A stretch of 64,000 nucleotides of DNA from NCBI RefSeq assembly GCF_010448835.1, contig NZ_CP048409.1:3046001-3110000 (forward strand), given 5' to 3'. The translations under genes and the position numbers were made by a program. The stretch comes from Draconibacterium halophilum (GTDB lineage: Bacteria > Bacteroidota > Bacteroidia > Bacteroidales > Prolixibacteraceae). The notes beneath the pieces are model-generated. The model saw only the letters and a program-made list of their open reading frames with translations. It did not search any database and was not told where the DNA came from. Shown here piece after piece: positions 1 to 9,619 of this stretch (the stretch's first letter is position 1; each line of letters starts with the position of its first letter).

Positions 1-29
1 TATCAGTTTATGAGAAATGCCACCAATTT

Positions 30-2459
30 TTAATTGTCGGAAGCCATAATTAAACGTGGCTGCCCCTTCACCCGCTTACGTTCTACCTGGTAATCACGTG
101 TGTATGAAATTACCGAAACTCCTTCGTTCATATAACCCCCAAACTGTGTCAATTTCTGGAAATGATAGTTTCCCTGCATTTGAAACGAATGCATGTAGGG
201 CAGACAACCGGCAAAATCGTTACCATAAGTAATTAATGCGGTTAAAAAATACAAGGTTACATCGTAGCCCTGGAAACTAAAATTATCCGGTTCGGTGCCA
301 AAATTGGCTTTGTATTTTTCAATAAAATTAATGGTTTGCTGATTCGAATAATCGGTGTAATAAGGCGCAATGTACTTGAGCTTCAGATTATGAAACTGCT
401 CCAACTGAATACTTGAATAGTTTGGATAACGGTTTGAACCAATCAGCGTGATGGAATACTCCGAAGAAAGGTTGTTTACATTTGATATGGCCACACTCAA
501 CTCACCTTCGTTTTCCGATGGAATGTAAACAACATTTTCCTTATTTTTCGACATAATTCGTCGTAAACCAAAAGCCCCTTCGTTTTCAAAATCGTATATC
601 GTAAAGTTTACGCCCTCGTTACTGCTCAACAGACCTGAATTAAAAAATTTCTCGCGTAAAAGTTCTACCAACTGACCTTCTGTGGTTCGCGAATAATCAG
701 AGGTTTTTACAATGATAAAGTTACTGTTAAAATGCTCTTCTGCTACCATTTCGGCCGTTTGGTGAATCAGGTAATCGCGCGAGGGATTTACCTGAAAGTA
801 ATGTGAATTCGATCTTGTAATTGCTGTTTGCGAAGCCAGTGGCGAAACAATAGGAATCCGATTCTTCGCCGCATAGGCTGCAATTTCTTTTTGAACGTTA
901 GGGAATATCGGCCCGATAATTAAATCTGTTTGGAAAAACTCGTTGGCCTGAAAATACTGACGTATCGAATCAGGATTCCGTTGCGTATCAAAAACATTCA
1001 ATTTCACATTAAAACCAACATTATGTAATGAATCGATAGCTAAAAGTACCCCCTCATAAAACCGTACAAAATTTTCACTTCCGCCATAAAATTGCTTAAA
1101 CAGTTCTTTACGTTCCTCTAATTCAATGGTCGTATCTTGCGCAACTTTGGCTTCTTCGCTTGTAAAAAGTGTCGTTTCATCAATCACCAAATCTTCACGG
1201 TTCAGCGTGTCGTTAGCTTCGTAATAAAAAGGTAAAAACAATGCCACATTGTAAGTCTTACCTGAATATGGTACCGATAAATCCGGCACACACGACTCGG
1301 GAATTTCAACCGGCAATTCTACAGCATAATATTCTTCCAGCAATTTAGCTGAATCTACATCAACAATCTCAATATTGTCACTATCCGGTTTTGCAAAGAT
1401 GGTTGAAGGTTTATTAGGAATTAAAATGGATTCTCCAGAAACCAAATTGCGTCTATCAAGTATGGGATTGTATTTTTTAATGTCGGGTATGCTAATATTG
1501 TATTGTTTCGACAAACCATATAAAGTCTCACCTTTTTTTACCAGATGTTGCTCAAAAGCTTCTTCATTTACAGGTTTTGCTAAAGGTTTATTAGTTTCGG
1601 CAACCGGGATTTTAATTACTGCTCCGGCCGGAAATCCAGTATTCAAAATTGGGTTCAAGGCTTTTAGTTCTTCCTCCGAAATATTGTACTTGCGGGTTGT
1701 TCCCCACATGGTTTCACCTGATTCAATAATGTGTTCGATATAATTTCGATTTCCGTCTTTTTCCACAGGTTGTGGCAGAATTTCACCAACTCCGGATGCG
1801 CTACTTTCTATTTTCAAAGTCATTCCGGTTTTTAGCTGCTTTGCCTCAGGATTTAAATCAATAATATCCTGCTCCGTTGTTCCGTACTTTTTGGCAAGCG
1901 AATACAACGTTTCTCCCGAAACAACCTGATGTATTATAATTTGCCATCCGTATCCCGGTTTTTCAGTCAAGGCTTCCGGCTCAGCCTTTTTCTCCTCTGC
2001 TTCTTCCCAATACGGAATATTCAGTTTTGTACGTTTCCTGATCTTCCGAACAGTTGGATTGTATGCATAAAACTCTTCCACAGTAATTCCAAACTTTTTA
2101 GCAATGGAATAGGCCGTTTCTTTTCTTGATTCAATTTTATACTTTATAAACCCCGCAGGAGCTCCTTTCTGATCAGTAGAAAGATTCTGAAGATCTATAC
2201 CTTCGGTGTAAGGAATTTTTAGCACCTGTCCAATTGTCAGTCCTTTATTAATGCCCGGATTATTTTTTTCCAGCTCGGGTTGTGATACTCCATACTTCTT
2301 TGTTAAAGAATAAACTGTTTCGCCGGTGCGAACCTGGTGCATAACAAACTTTTTGCCTTGAATAACAACGATTTCGTTTTCAGGAAAATTTTGTCCAAAA
2401 ACCGGTTCATTCGGTAACAACATCAAAAATGCCATGCATAGCAGCAAAAGACTTCTCAT
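30..2459 (-). CDS. Five-LysM protein with a C-terminal periplasmic-binding-protein-like domain
   Basis: The protein has 809 residues. A hydrophobic N-terminal signal segment ends at about residue 22 (MLLPNEPVFGQ). Five LysM repeats follow at about 36-82, 104-150, 174-218, 242-287 and 303-348. Each has the pattern GET-Y-L-KKYG...NP...L..G..L.IP. The remainder (about 400-800) resembles a type 1 periplasmic binding protein: it starts with a strand YNVALFLPFYY and contains FYEGVLLAIDSL and LIIGPIFPN. LysM domains bind peptidoglycan, so I infer a periplasmic, wall-associated protein that may sense or hold a small ligand. No transporter genes are adjacent. It is divergent from guaA. The family is common in Bacteroidota, but I know of no established function. 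Confidence 0.85.
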   Translation of the reverse strand: MRSLLLLCMAFLMLLPNEPVFGQNFPENEIVVIQGKKFVMHQVRTGETVYSLTKKYGVSQPELEKNNPGINKGLTIGQVLKIPYTEGIDLQNLSTDQKGAPAGFIKYKIESRKETAYSIAKKFGITVEEFYAYNPTVRKIRKRTKLNIPYWEEAEEKKAEPEALTEKPGYGWQIIIHQVVSGETLYSLAKKYGTTEQDIIDLNPEAKQLKTGMTLKIESSASGVGEILPQPVEKDGNRNYIEHIIESGETMWGTTRKYNISEEELKALNPILNTGFPAGAVIKIPVAETNKPLAKPVNEEAFEQHLVKKGETLYGLSKQYNISIPDIKKYNPILDRRNLVSGESILIPNKPSTIFAKPDSDNIEIVDVDSAKLLEEYYAVELPVEIPESCVPDLSVPYSGKTYNVALFLPFYYEANDTLNREDLVIDETTLFTSEEAKVAQDTTIELEERKELFKQFYGGSENFVRFYEGVLLAIDSLHNVGFNVKLNVFDTQRNPDSIRQYFQANEFFQTDLIIGPIFPNVQKEIAAYAAKNRIPIVSPLASQTAITRSNSHYFQVNPSRDYLIHQTAEMVAEEHFNSNFIIVKTSDYSRTTEGQLVELLREKFFNSGLLSSNEGVNFTIYDFENEGAFGLRRIMSKNKENVVYIPSENEGELSVAISNVNNLSSEYSITLIGSNRYPNYSSIQLEQFHNLKLKYIAPYYTDYSNQQTINFIEKYKANFGTEPDNFSFQGYDVTLYFLTALITYGNDFAGCLPYMHSFQMQGNYHFQKLTQFGGYMNEGVSVISYTRDYQVERKRVKGQPRLIMASDN

Positions 2460-2612
2460 TAAATAATGGATTTAAAAATTCGTTCAAATTTAGCAATTCT
2501 GTAACAACACATAAATGTTAACGCATAGTTTCGAAATTAATTTTACCTATTTTGAAGCAAACTCCATCCTAACTACGACCTCTTATTAACACGAACCCTA
2601 ATTTCATTCACA

Positions 2613-2647
2613 TTTGAAAAGATTTTGAAGTGATATTCGTACTTTTG
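2613..2647 (+). promoter_or_regulatory. Probable guaA promoter (Bacteroidota type)
   Basis: TACTTTTG at 2640-2647 matches the Bacteroidota -7 consensus TAnnTTTG. A TTTG lies upstream at 2613-2616, giving a 23-base spacer that is longer than the usual 19-21. The start codon follows 28 bases after the -7 element. The rest of the 215-base divergent gap (2460-2674) holds no gene that I can see. Confidence 0.4.
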
Positions 2648-2674
2648 TCTTTTCATTAACAAAAGTAGTTTTTC

Positions 2675-4204
2675 ATGCAGGAAAAGATTTTAATTCTTGA
2701 TTTTGGTTCTCAATACACACAATTGATTGGACGAAAGGTCCGCGAACTAAATGTTTATTGCGAAATTCATCCTTACAACCACTTCCCGGAAATTGATGAG
2801 AGTGTAAAAGGAGTGATCCTTTCGGGCAGTCCTTATTCGGTTCGCGATGAAGAAGCACCTCGTCCCGACCTTTCAAAAATCAAAGGCAAAATACCGGTTC
2901 TTGGCGTTTGCTACGGAGCACAGTACATGGCTCATTTTTATGGTGGTGAAGTAGCTCCTTCGAACACGCGTGAATATGGAAGAGCAAATCTGGGATTTAT
3001 CGATCACGATAGTGTTCTGTTTGAAAATGTTAGTTTACACTCGCAAGTTTGGATGTCGCATGGCGATACTATTATTCGGCTTCCGGAAAATTATAAAGTA
3101 ATTGCATCAACCGAAGATGTAAACTTTGCAGCTTATAAAGTTGATGGTGAAAAAACCTGGGCAATTCAATTTCACCCTGAGGTTTACCATACTACCGAAG
3201 GAAAGCAACTGTTACAAAATTTTGTGACAACAATTTGCGGCTGCGAACAAAACTGGACACCCGACTCATTTGTTGAGACAACAGTAAGGGAATTACAGGA
3301 CCAACTAGGCAACGACAAGGTTGTTCTTGGTCTGTCAGGTGGTGTTGACTCATCGGTTGCCGGTGTTTTACTGCATAAAGCTATCGGTAAAAATCTTACC
3401 TGCATTTTTGTTGACAACGGTCTACTTCGTAAAAACGAATTTGAAGATGTTTTGCATTCGTATGAAAATATGGGGCTGAATGTAATTGGCGTTGATGCCC
3501 GGGAAAAATTCTGGAACGATTTGGCCGGTATTACTGATCCGGAACAAAAACGAAAAGTTATAGGACGCAACTTTATCGAGGTTTTTGATGAAGAAGCGCA
3601 CAAAATAAAAGACGTAAAATGGTTGGCGCAAGGAACAATTTATCCGGATGTAATTGAATCAATATCGGTAAATGGTCCTTCGGCAACTATTAAGTCGCAC
3701 CACAATGTTGGCGGACTTCCTGAGAAAATGAAACTAAAAGTGGTAGAACCACTCAAGCTTTTATTTAAAGATGAAGTACGACGCGTTGGTGGAGCTTTAA
3801 CGATTAAAAAAGAACTCTTGGGTCGCCACCCCTTCCCGGGGCCTGGATTGGGAATTCGTATTCTTGGCGATGTAACTCCCGAGAAAGTTCGCATCCTGCA
3901 GGAAGCCGATGCTATTTTTATTAATGGGTTGAAAAACTGGGGGCTATACGACGAAGTTTGGCAGGCAGGAGTAATGTTGCTTCCTGTTCAATCGGTTGGT
4001 GTTATGGGCGACGAACGTACCTACGAAAATACAGTGGCTTTGCGCGCTGTTGCTTCAACCGATGGGATGACGGCCGATTGGGTACATTTACCGTACGATT
4101 TTATGGCAAAAATGTCGAACGAAATCATTAATAAAGTTCGTGGTATCAACCGCGTAGTTTATGATATTAGTTCGAAACCACCTGCAACAATTGAATGGGA
4201 ATAG
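2675..4204 (+). CDS. guaA: GMP synthase, glutamine-hydrolysing
   Basis: It catalyses XMP + ATP + glutamine to GMP in the cytoplasm, the last step of guanine nucleotide synthesis. The 509 residues are the full family length. The N-terminal class I glutamine amidotransferase shows the nucleophile in GVCYGAQ (about residue 80) and the catalytic pair in QFHPE (about 167-171). The ATP pyrophosphatase domain shows the PP-loop LSGGVDSS (about 223-230). The C-terminal dimerisation domain ends in KPPATIEWE, typical of GuaA. The ATG at 2675 lies just after a plausible promoter. The next gene has its own candidate promoter, so guaA may be monocistronic or co-transcribed with the peptidase. Confidence 0.97.
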   Translation: MQEKILILDFGSQYTQLIGRKVRELNVYCEIHPYNHFPEIDESVKGVILSGSPYSVRDEEAPRPDLSKIKGKIPVLGVCYGAQYMAHFYGGEVAPSNTREYGRANLGFIDHDSVLFENVSLHSQVWMSHGDTIIRLPENYKVIASTEDVNFAAYKVDGEKTWAIQFHPEVYHTTEGKQLLQNFVTTICGCEQNWTPDSFVETTVRELQDQLGNDKVVLGLSGGVDSSVAGVLLHKAIGKNLTCIFVDNGLLRKNEFEDVLHSYENMGLNVIGVDAREKFWNDLAGITDPEQKRKVIGRNFIEVFDEEAHKIKDVKWLAQGTIYPDVIESISVNGPSATIKSHHNVGGLPEKMKLKVVEPLKLLFKDEVRRVGGALTIKKELLGRHPFPGPGLGIRILGDVTPEKVRILQEADAIFINGLKNWGLYDEVWQAGVMLLPVQSVGVMGDERTYENTVALRAVASTDGMTADWVHLPYDFMAKMSNEIINKVRGINRVVYDISSKPPATIEWE

Positions 4205-4234
4205 TTGTTGCAAAATGTAACGATATTAATTTTG
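4204..4234 (+). promoter_or_regulatory. Probable promoter for the S41 peptidase operon
   Basis: GTTG at 4204-4207, a 19-base spacer and TAATTTTG at 4227-4234 fit the Bacteroidota consensus TTTG-N19-TAnnTTTG with one mismatch in the -33 element. The start codon is 49 bases downstream. Confidence 0.45.
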
Positions 4235-4282
4235 GCAGACTTATTGCTAAAAAAGTTTCGTTATAAATTAAAAATTTGAATT

Positions 4283-5908
4283 ATGATCGTATCAAAAATT
4301 AAACATATTAAAACGATTGGCTTAAGCCTGTTTTTAGCTTTATTTTTCATTGCTCCTGTATCAATACAGGCACAAAACGAAGTGCAGCAAAACCAGGTAA
4401 AGTTTGCCCGTTTACTGCGTTTGGTTGACGGCTACTATGTCGATTCATCAGATGTTGGCGACTTAACAGAAAAGGCTATTGTGCATATGCTTGAAGAGCT
4501 CGATCCGCACTCAACTTACATTTCAAAAGAAGAAGTGGATAAAATGAATGAGCCCCTTAAAGGAAACTTTGAAGGAATTGGTATATCATTTAATATTTAT
4601 AAGGATACTTTGTTGGTTACAACGACCATTGCAGGCGGACCTTCAGAAAAAGTTGGCTTGCGTGCCGGAGACAGAATTATTGAGGTGGACGGTGAGAATA
4701 TTGCTGGAATAGGATTGAAAAATTCCGATGTTTTTGACCTGTTAAGAGGGGAAAAGGGAAGCAAAGTTGATTTAACAATTGCGAGAAAAAGCGAAAATGA
4801 GCCACTTGGTTTTACAATTGTTAGAGATAAAATTCCAATTTTTAGTCTGGATGCTTCTTACATGCTCGATGAATCAACGGGTTATATTAAGTTGAATAAA
4901 TTTTCAGCTACCACAACCAATGAGTTTTTATCTGCAATGACAGATTTAAAACGTGAAGGAATACAAAACCTTGTTCTTGATTTAAGAAACAACGGTGGTG
5001 GATATTTGAAATCAGCCATCGAACTGGCAGATCAGTTTTTAAACGATGATCAGCTGGTTGTTTATACCGATGGTACGAACGATCCAAGAAGAGAATATAA
5101 GGCGACCTCGAAAGGAACTTTTAAAGATGGCAAAGTGGTTGTTTTGGTTAATGAAGGCTCAGCCTCAGCAAGCGAGATTGTTTCCGGAGCTGTTCAGGAC
5201 TGGGATCGTGGAGTTATAATTGGTCGGCGATCGTACGGAAAAGGATTGGTGCAAAAACCATTTTTCCTGAATGACGGTTCTATGATTCGACTTACAACAG
5301 CTCACTATTACACACCAAGCGGCAGATGTATTCAAAAACCTTATGATGGTGGTATTCGCGAATACCGTAAAGATTATGCCAACCGAATTAGTAATGGTGA
5401 GATGTTTAGTGCCGACAGTATTCATTTTGATGCCGAATTAAAACATAAAACTCTGGTTAATGGTCGCGAAGTATACGGCGGAGGTGGTGTAATGCCCGAT
5501 ATTTTTGTTCCAATGGACACATCATCACATTATGCATATATGAATAAACTTAGGAGAAAGCGGGTTACTTATAACTTTGTTTTGGATTATGTTGATGTTC
5601 ATCGTGAAGACATAATGAAACAATATTCCACTTTTGATAAATTCAACGAAAAATTTGAGATTACAGAAGAGAATGTTGAGCAGGTAGTTGCAAAAGGTGT
5701 TGAAGAAGGAATTGAGAAGGACGAAGAAAGTTTGAATTTCCTTGAGGATGACCTTAAACAAGAAATTAAGGCTTTAATAGCCCGCGACTTATATTCAAGA
5801 AACGACATGTATAAAGTTTTAAACGAAAAAGACGATGCGATTTTAAAAGCTCTTGAAGTTTTTGATAACCAAGACAAATATGCAGCGCTTTTAGTTACAG
5901 CTGATTAA
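4283..5908 (+). CDS. S41 family C-terminal processing peptidase
   Basis: A tail-specific serine protease, 541 residues. Residues 1-30 form a signal peptide ending near IQAQN, so it acts in the periplasm. A PDZ domain covers about 95-175 (GIGISFNIYKD, GLRAGDRIIEVDG). The S41 core contains the nucleophile in NEGSASASEIVSG and the general-base lysine in SYGKGLVQ, about 25 residues later, as in CtpA/Prc. The C-terminal acidic helical tail (about 430-541) is common in Bacteroidota members. It is followed after 5 bases by pnuC, probably in one transcript, although no functional link is evident. Confidence 0.93.
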   Translation: MIVSKIKHIKTIGLSLFLALFFIAPVSIQAQNEVQQNQVKFARLLRLVDGYYVDSSDVGDLTEKAIVHMLEELDPHSTYISKEEVDKMNEPLKGNFEGIGISFNIYKDTLLVTTTIAGGPSEKVGLRAGDRIIEVDGENIAGIGLKNSDVFDLLRGEKGSKVDLTIARKSENEPLGFTIVRDKIPIFSLDASYMLDESTGYIKLNKFSATTTNEFLSAMTDLKREGIQNLVLDLRNNGGGYLKSAIELADQFLNDDQLVVYTDGTNDPRREYKATSKGTFKDGKVVVLVNEGSASASEIVSGAVQDWDRGVIIGRRSYGKGLVQKPFFLNDGSMIRLTTAHYYTPSGRCIQKPYDGGIREYRKDYANRISNGEMFSADSIHFDAELKHKTLVNGREVYGGGGVMPDIFVPMDTSSHYAYMNKLRRKRVTYNFVLDYVDVHREDIMKQYSTFDKFNEKFEITEENVEQVVAKGVEEGIEKDEESLNFLEDDLKQEIKALIARDLYSRNDMYKVLNEKDDAILKALEVFDNQDKYAALLVTAD

Positions 5909-5913
5909 AATTT

Positions 5914-6519
5914 ATGACTGATATAGTTTTGGAATGGCTCTTAGGTAATTACATTGAAATACTGGGAGCCATTCTTGGTTTAGCCTACATCTTTTTTTCC
6001 ATTAAACAACACATTTTAACGTGGCCTACAGGTTTATTAACCTCGGCACTTTACGTAGTTGTATTTTTTGATGCCAGATTATATGCCGATATGGGACTTC
6101 AGGTGTATTACGTGGTAATCAGCATTTATGGCTGGTATTTCTGGCTAACCGGAAAAAAACAAAATGAAAAGAAAGTAGCCGTTAAAACGACCCGAAAAGT
6201 ATTGTGGTTAAAACTGGCACTGGTTTCAATTGCGCTTTATGCCCTGCTCCTGTTTATTCTAAGCAATTATACCAATTCCGATGTTCCGCACATGGATTCT
6301 GTGACTACAGCACTCAGCATTATTGCCACCTGGATGCTGGCAAGAAAATACTTAGAGCATTGGTTGTTATGGATATTTATCGATGCTTTTTCTGCAGGAT
6401 TATATGTCTACAAAGGTTTGTGGGCAACTGTTATTTTATTTATCGTTTACACCTTTATGGCACTATTGGGCTATATTGAATGGAAAAAAGACCTTAAAAA
6501 AATTGAAGAAAAAAACTAA
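5914..6519 (+). CDS. pnuC: Nicotinamide mononucleotide/riboside transporter PnuC
   Basis: An integral membrane protein of 201 residues with about seven hydrophobic segments. The PnuC signature is visible as AYIFFSIKQHILTWPTGL, then ADMGLQVYYVVISIYGWYFW and a late LWIFIDAFSAGLYVYKG. The family facilitates uptake of nicotinamide riboside, which is then trapped by phosphorylation. The gene overlaps the next one, which encodes a NadR-like kinase, and that pairing strongly supports the assignment and translational coupling. Confidence 0.93.
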   Translation: MTDIVLEWLLGNYIEILGAILGLAYIFFSIKQHILTWPTGLLTSALYVVVFFDARLYADMGLQVYYVVISIYGWYFWLTGKKQNEKKVAVKTTRKVLWLKLALVSIALYALLLFILSNYTNSDVPHMDSVTTALSIIATWMLARKYLEHWLLWIFIDAFSAGLYVYKGLWATVILFIVYTFMALLGYIEWKKDLKKIEEKN

Positions 6520-7033
6520 AATAGTAGCCATTACCGGGGCCGAATCAACTGGAAAAAGCACACTTGCTAAAGCACTTGCTAAACACTACAATTTGCCGTT
6601 TGTTCCGGAATTTGCACGAGGTTATGTTGAACAATTGCAGCGATCGTACACCTACGAGGATGTTATTCTGATAGCACAAAAACAGGTTGAACAGTATAAC
6701 GAAATGGTTTCAAAACAGGTGCCACTGATAATTTTAGATACCTGGCTACTGATAACAAAAATCTGGCTGGATGTTGTTTACGGAATAGTTCCGGAGTGGA
6801 TCGATCAAACGATCAAAGAAACCCGTATTGACGTTTTTTTAGTTTGCGATACCGATTTGCCTTGGGTACCCGATAGTGTTCGTGAAAATGGAGGAACCGA
6901 TCGTGAAAAACTTCAGCAGACTTACATTCAAGAATTAGAAAAATATCAATTCCCTTATCAAATTATAAAAGGTAATTATGAAGAGCGGAAAAAAGGTGCA
7001 ATTCAATTCATCTCAGGTTTAGATACTGCTTAA
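6503..7033 (+). CDS. NadR-like nicotinamide riboside kinase (AAA/P-loop)
   Basis: A cytoplasmic P-loop kinase of about 176 residues. Walker A is GAESTGKST near the N-terminus, followed by PEFARGYVE and LDTWLLITKIW, as in the kinase domain of NadR. With PnuC it would phosphorylate imported nicotinamide riboside to NMN for NAD synthesis. The reading frame is open back to 6383, but that upstream part reads through pnuC and gives no family-like sequence. I place the start at the TTG at 6503, which yields MKKKTKIVAITGAES. The start overlaps the end of pnuC by 17 bases. No adenylyltransferase or HTH domain is present, unlike enterobacterial NadR. Confidence 0.82.
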   Translation: MKKKTKIVAITGAESTGKSTLAKALAKHYNLPFVPEFARGYVEQLQRSYTYEDVILIAQKQVEQYNEMVSKQVPLIILDTWLLITKIWLDVVYGIVPEWIDQTIKETRIDVFLVCDTDLPWVPDSVRENGGTDREKLQQTYIQELEKYQFPYQIIKGNYEERKKGAIQFISGLDTA

Positions 7034-7046
7034 GTTAAAATCCTTC

Positions 7047-7061
7047 AACAAGAAGCTTGTT
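7047..7061 (+). terminator. Weak hairpin after the NadR-like gene
   Basis: AACAAG and CTTGTT are separated by three bases and followed by a short T-rich stretch. The stem is only 6 bp, so termination is uncertain. Confidence 0.25.
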
Positions 7062-7099
7062 TTATACGTTATATGTTACAGTTCTTAAATGAATGTAAT

Positions 7100-7107
7100 T
7101 AGTTTTG
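7100..7107 (+). promoter_or_regulatory. Possible -7 element for the serine acetyltransferase gene
   Basis: TAGTTTTG matches TAnnTTTG 18 bases before the ATG. I see no clear TTTG at the expected -33 position. Confidence 0.3.
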
Positions 7108-7124
7108 TATAATAATTCAACAAC

Positions 7125-8051
7125 ATGACAAATAACAAAGTGGACCAAAAAATATTGGATACAATAACCAAGCTAAGCAACCCTGAATCATACAAGTTGG
7201 TTTGTCATAAACACTTGTTGGGAGAACCACTGCCATCAAATAAGAAGGTGAAACGAATTATTAATCTGATTCGTGAAATTCTTTTCCCGGGCTATTTCGG
7301 CACTACTACTTTAAAAGCGACCATAACTCCGCACTACATGGGAGTTTACGTTGATGAACTACTTGAAATGCTTACTGGTGAAATTTTAGCAGGTTTGTGT
7401 TTTGAATGCACCGACGAATCGGAACAAAGGGTTGAAAAGCATAAAGTGGCAGCGCAAGAAAAGGCTGTTGTTTTTATTGAGTTTCTGCCAGAAATAAGAA
7501 GACGACTTGTTGCAGACGTGGAAGCAACATTTTTAAATGACCCGGCAGCAAAAAACTTTGGCGAGGTTATTTTTAGTTATCCGGGAATCAGGGCCATAAC
7601 AAATTACCGTATTGCCCATAAATTATTAGAGTTGGATGTTCCGCTTATTCCCCGTTTTATTACCGAAATGGCACACAGCGAAACCGGAATAGATATTCAT
7701 CCGCGTGCTCAAATTGGTGAGAGTTTTACCATCGACCACGGTACTGGCGTTGTTATTGGTTCTACATCTATTATTGGAGATAATGTAAAAATATACCAGG
7801 GAGTAACCTTGGGAGCAAAAAGTTTTCCGCTTGACGATGACGGAAACCCGATTAAAGGAATTCCACGTCACCCAATATTGGAGAATAATGTAGTTATTTA
7901 TGCAGGTGCAACTATACTTGGCCGCGTTACTATTGGCGAAAACTCTGTAATTGGGGGTAACGTATGGGTAACCAACGATCTTCCGGCTAATTCCCGAGTG
8001 GTGCAAAAACGACCAAGAGATATTCCGTTTATGGACGGAGCAGGTATTTAA
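7125..8051 (+). CDS. Serine O-acetyltransferase (EpsC/CysE type)
   Basis: It transfers acetyl from acetyl-CoA to serine, the first committed step of cysteine synthesis, in the cytoplasm. It has 308 residues. The N-terminal half is helical (FPGYFG, EVIFSYPGIRAITNYRIAH). The C-terminal half is a left-handed beta-helix of hexapeptide repeats: IHPRAQIGESFTIDHGTGVVIG, VKIYQGVTLGAKS and ILENNVVIYAGATILGRVTIG. The active-site segment IDHGTG with its histidine is present. The length and the N-terminal extension match the longer EpsC-like Bacteroidota enzymes rather than E. coli CysE. Confidence 0.92.
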   Translation: MTNNKVDQKILDTITKLSNPESYKLVCHKHLLGEPLPSNKKVKRIINLIREILFPGYFGTTTLKATITPHYMGVYVDELLEMLTGEILAGLCFECTDESEQRVEKHKVAAQEKAVVFIEFLPEIRRRLVADVEATFLNDPAAKNFGEVIFSYPGIRAITNYRIAHKLLELDVPLIPRFITEMAHSETGIDIHPRAQIGESFTIDHGTGVVIGSTSIIGDNVKIYQGVTLGAKSFPLDDDGNPIKGIPRHPILENNVVIYAGATILGRVTIGENSVIGGNVWVTNDLPANSRVVQKRPRDIPFMDGAGI

Positions 8052-8068
8052 AAATTAAAATCAAATCA

Positions 8069-9205
8069 TTGAAAGAGTATAAATTAATCGCAAAAACCTT
8101 TTCCGGCCTGGAAGATGTTTTGGCCAAAGAAGTGAAGCGCATTGGCGGTAAAAATGTACGACGCGGAAAACGTGCCGTATTTTATGAAGGAGATCTTGAG
8201 TTAATATACAAATCAAATTATCAACTCCGAACTGCATTGCGTATCTTAAAAGAAATTGAACATTTTAATTTTAAAGATGTCGATCAGTTTTATTTAAAAT
8301 GCAAAAGAATAAAGTGGCAAAATTATTTTACGGTCGATCAGAATTTTGTGATTAACAGCGTGGTCGTAAACTCGCGCGATTTTAGAAACTCAATGTTTAC
8401 CTCACTAAAGGTAAAAGATGCTATTGCCGATTATTTTCGCGAGAATTTTGGGAAGCGACCAAATGTAGATACTGAAAATCCGGATATCATTATAAACGTC
8501 CATGTATTCCAGGATAACTGTACATTGTCGATTGACAGTTCAGGAGAATCATTACATAAAAGAGGATATCGCGTAAAACAGGGTGAAGCGCCTTTAAACG
8601 AAGTACTTGCGGCAGGTATGATCAACCTGACCGGATGGCTTGGAAACTCGGATTTTATGGACCCGATGTGTGGCTCGGGCACACTAGCTATTGAGGCAGC
8701 CATGATTGCTCAAAACATTCCTCCTGCTAAATTCAGAAAAGAATTTGCCTTCAAGAACTGGAATGATTTCGATCCTGTACTTTGGGAAAAAATTACCGAG
8801 CCGGTTGAAAAAAGAGAATTCAGACATAAAATCTATGCTTCGGATATATCAGGAAGTAATTTGTTAAATGCACAAACCAATGCACGACGTGCTTTAGTAT
8901 TTAACAAAATACAATTTGCCTGTACCGATTTTAAAAATCTGGATGTTAAATTAGACAATGCGACCATCGTAACCAATCCACCTTATGGCGAAAGGCTGAG
9001 AGAAAATGACCTTGACGGGCTTTATTCGATGATTGGCGAGCGTTTAAAACACCAATTTGCAGGGAACAGTGCGTGGATACTTAGTTCAGCGTTTGAAAGC
9101 TTAAAATTTGTTGGATTAAAACCGTCTCAAAAAATCGATTTATTTAACGGGGCACTAAAATGCAAGTATAATAATTACAGGTTGTTTGAAGGGAAGGAAA
9201 AATAG
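8069..9205 (+). CDS. THUMP-domain 23S rRNA guanine-N2 methyltransferase (RlmL N-terminal/YcbY-like)
   Basis: An RNA methyltransferase of 378 residues. A THUMP-type RNA-binding region occupies about residues 45-155. The SAM-binding motif is MDPMCGSGTLAIEAAMIA (about 197-214) and the catalytic motif IV is TNPPYGERL (about 301-309). RlmL-type enzymes make m2G2445 in 23S rRNA, so that is the likely substrate. The start is a TTG at 8069 (TTGAAAGAG), 17 bases after cysE, and no ATG gives the expected N-terminus MKEYKLIAKTFSGLE. Co-transcription with cysE is likely. Confidence 0.9.
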   Translation: MKEYKLIAKTFSGLEDVLAKEVKRIGGKNVRRGKRAVFYEGDLELIYKSNYQLRTALRILKEIEHFNFKDVDQFYLKCKRIKWQNYFTVDQNFVINSVVVNSRDFRNSMFTSLKVKDAIADYFRENFGKRPNVDTENPDIIINVHVFQDNCTLSIDSSGESLHKRGYRVKQGEAPLNEVLAAGMINLTGWLGNSDFMDPMCGSGTLAIEAAMIAQNIPPAKFRKEFAFKNWNDFDPVLWEKITEPVEKREFRHKIYASDISGSNLLNAQTNARRALVFNKIQFACTDFKNLDVKLDNATIVTNPPYGERLRENDLDGLYSMIGERLKHQFAGNSAWILSSAFESLKFVGLKPSQKIDLFNGALKCKYNNYRLFEGKEK

Positions 9206-9211
9206 AGGCAT

Positions 9212-9246
9212 AAAAAAAAGGGTTAAAACCGTCCTTGTTTTAACCC
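9212..9246 (-). terminator. Rho-independent terminator of the small-peptide operon
   Basis: Read on the minus strand, a perfect 9-10 bp stem (GGTTAAAAC/GTTTTAACC, 7-base loop) is followed by eight T. It lies 35 bases after the stop codon of the last small peptide. Confidence 0.8.
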
Positions 9247-9280
9247 CTGTACTAACAACTCAATTGGTTCTGTATATAGG

Positions 9281-9424
9281 CTATTCTTCTTCAAAATCGT
9301 AAATATCTTTATCTCTCGATTTTGGTGTTCCTCCACCTCTAACTTCATTCATTTCTTCTTGTGAAAGAACATCAAAACCAAAATTATCTAGTTTATCTGA
9401 TGATTGTATAGTTATAGCTTTCAT
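9281..9424 (-). CDS. Small double-glycine-leader peptide, copy 1
   Basis: A 47-residue peptide starting MKAITIQSSDKLDNFGF. The segment LSQEEMNEVRGG fits the double-glycine leader pattern used by C39-type peptidase-exporters: L at -12, S at -11, E at -8, M at -7, V at -4 and GG at -2/-1. After it comes GTPKSRDKDIYDFEEE, identical in all three copies. It is the last gene of a three-gene minus-strand operon, 17 bases after copy 2 and ahead of a strong terminator. No RiPP maturase or exporter is present in the window. I recognise no named family. The nearest general class is the GG-type Bacteroidales natural-product precursors. Confidence 0.8.
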   Translation of the reverse strand: MKAITIQSSDKLDNFGFDVLSQEEMNEVRGGGTPKSRDKDIYDFEEE

Positions 9425-9441
9425 TGTTCTGTTTTTATGAC

Positions 9442-9579
9442 TTATTCTTCTTCAAAATCGTAAATATCTTTATCTCTTGATTTTGGTGTTCCTCCACCAC
9501 GAACTTCGTTCATTGCTTCTTCAGACAATAACTCAAAATCACCGTTGTTCTCTGTAAAAAAACTTGCTATAACATTCAT
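9442..9579 (-). CDS. Small double-glycine-leader peptide, copy 2
   Basis: A 45-residue peptide starting MNVIASFFTENNGDFEL. The leader-like motif is LSEEAMNEVRGG and the tail is the same GTPKSRDKDIYDFEEE. The first 17 residues are unrelated to copy 1. The Arg before the glycines is CGT here and AGA in copy 1, a synonymous change that points to selection on the protein. It is the middle gene of the operon. It is too short for standard gene callers but is supported by exact conservation of the tail across three copies. Confidence 0.8.
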   Translation of the reverse strand: MNVIASFFTENNGDFELLSEEAMNEVRGGGTPKSRDKDIYDFEEE

Positions 9580-9619
9580 ATCTTAAAATCTTGACAGTAA
9601 ATACTTGTTTATTTATAAT

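Noticed and set aside
1375..2129. Plus-strand open frames opposite the five-LysM gene
   Set aside because: They are antisense shadows. The minus strand carries five clear LysM repeats over the same bases.
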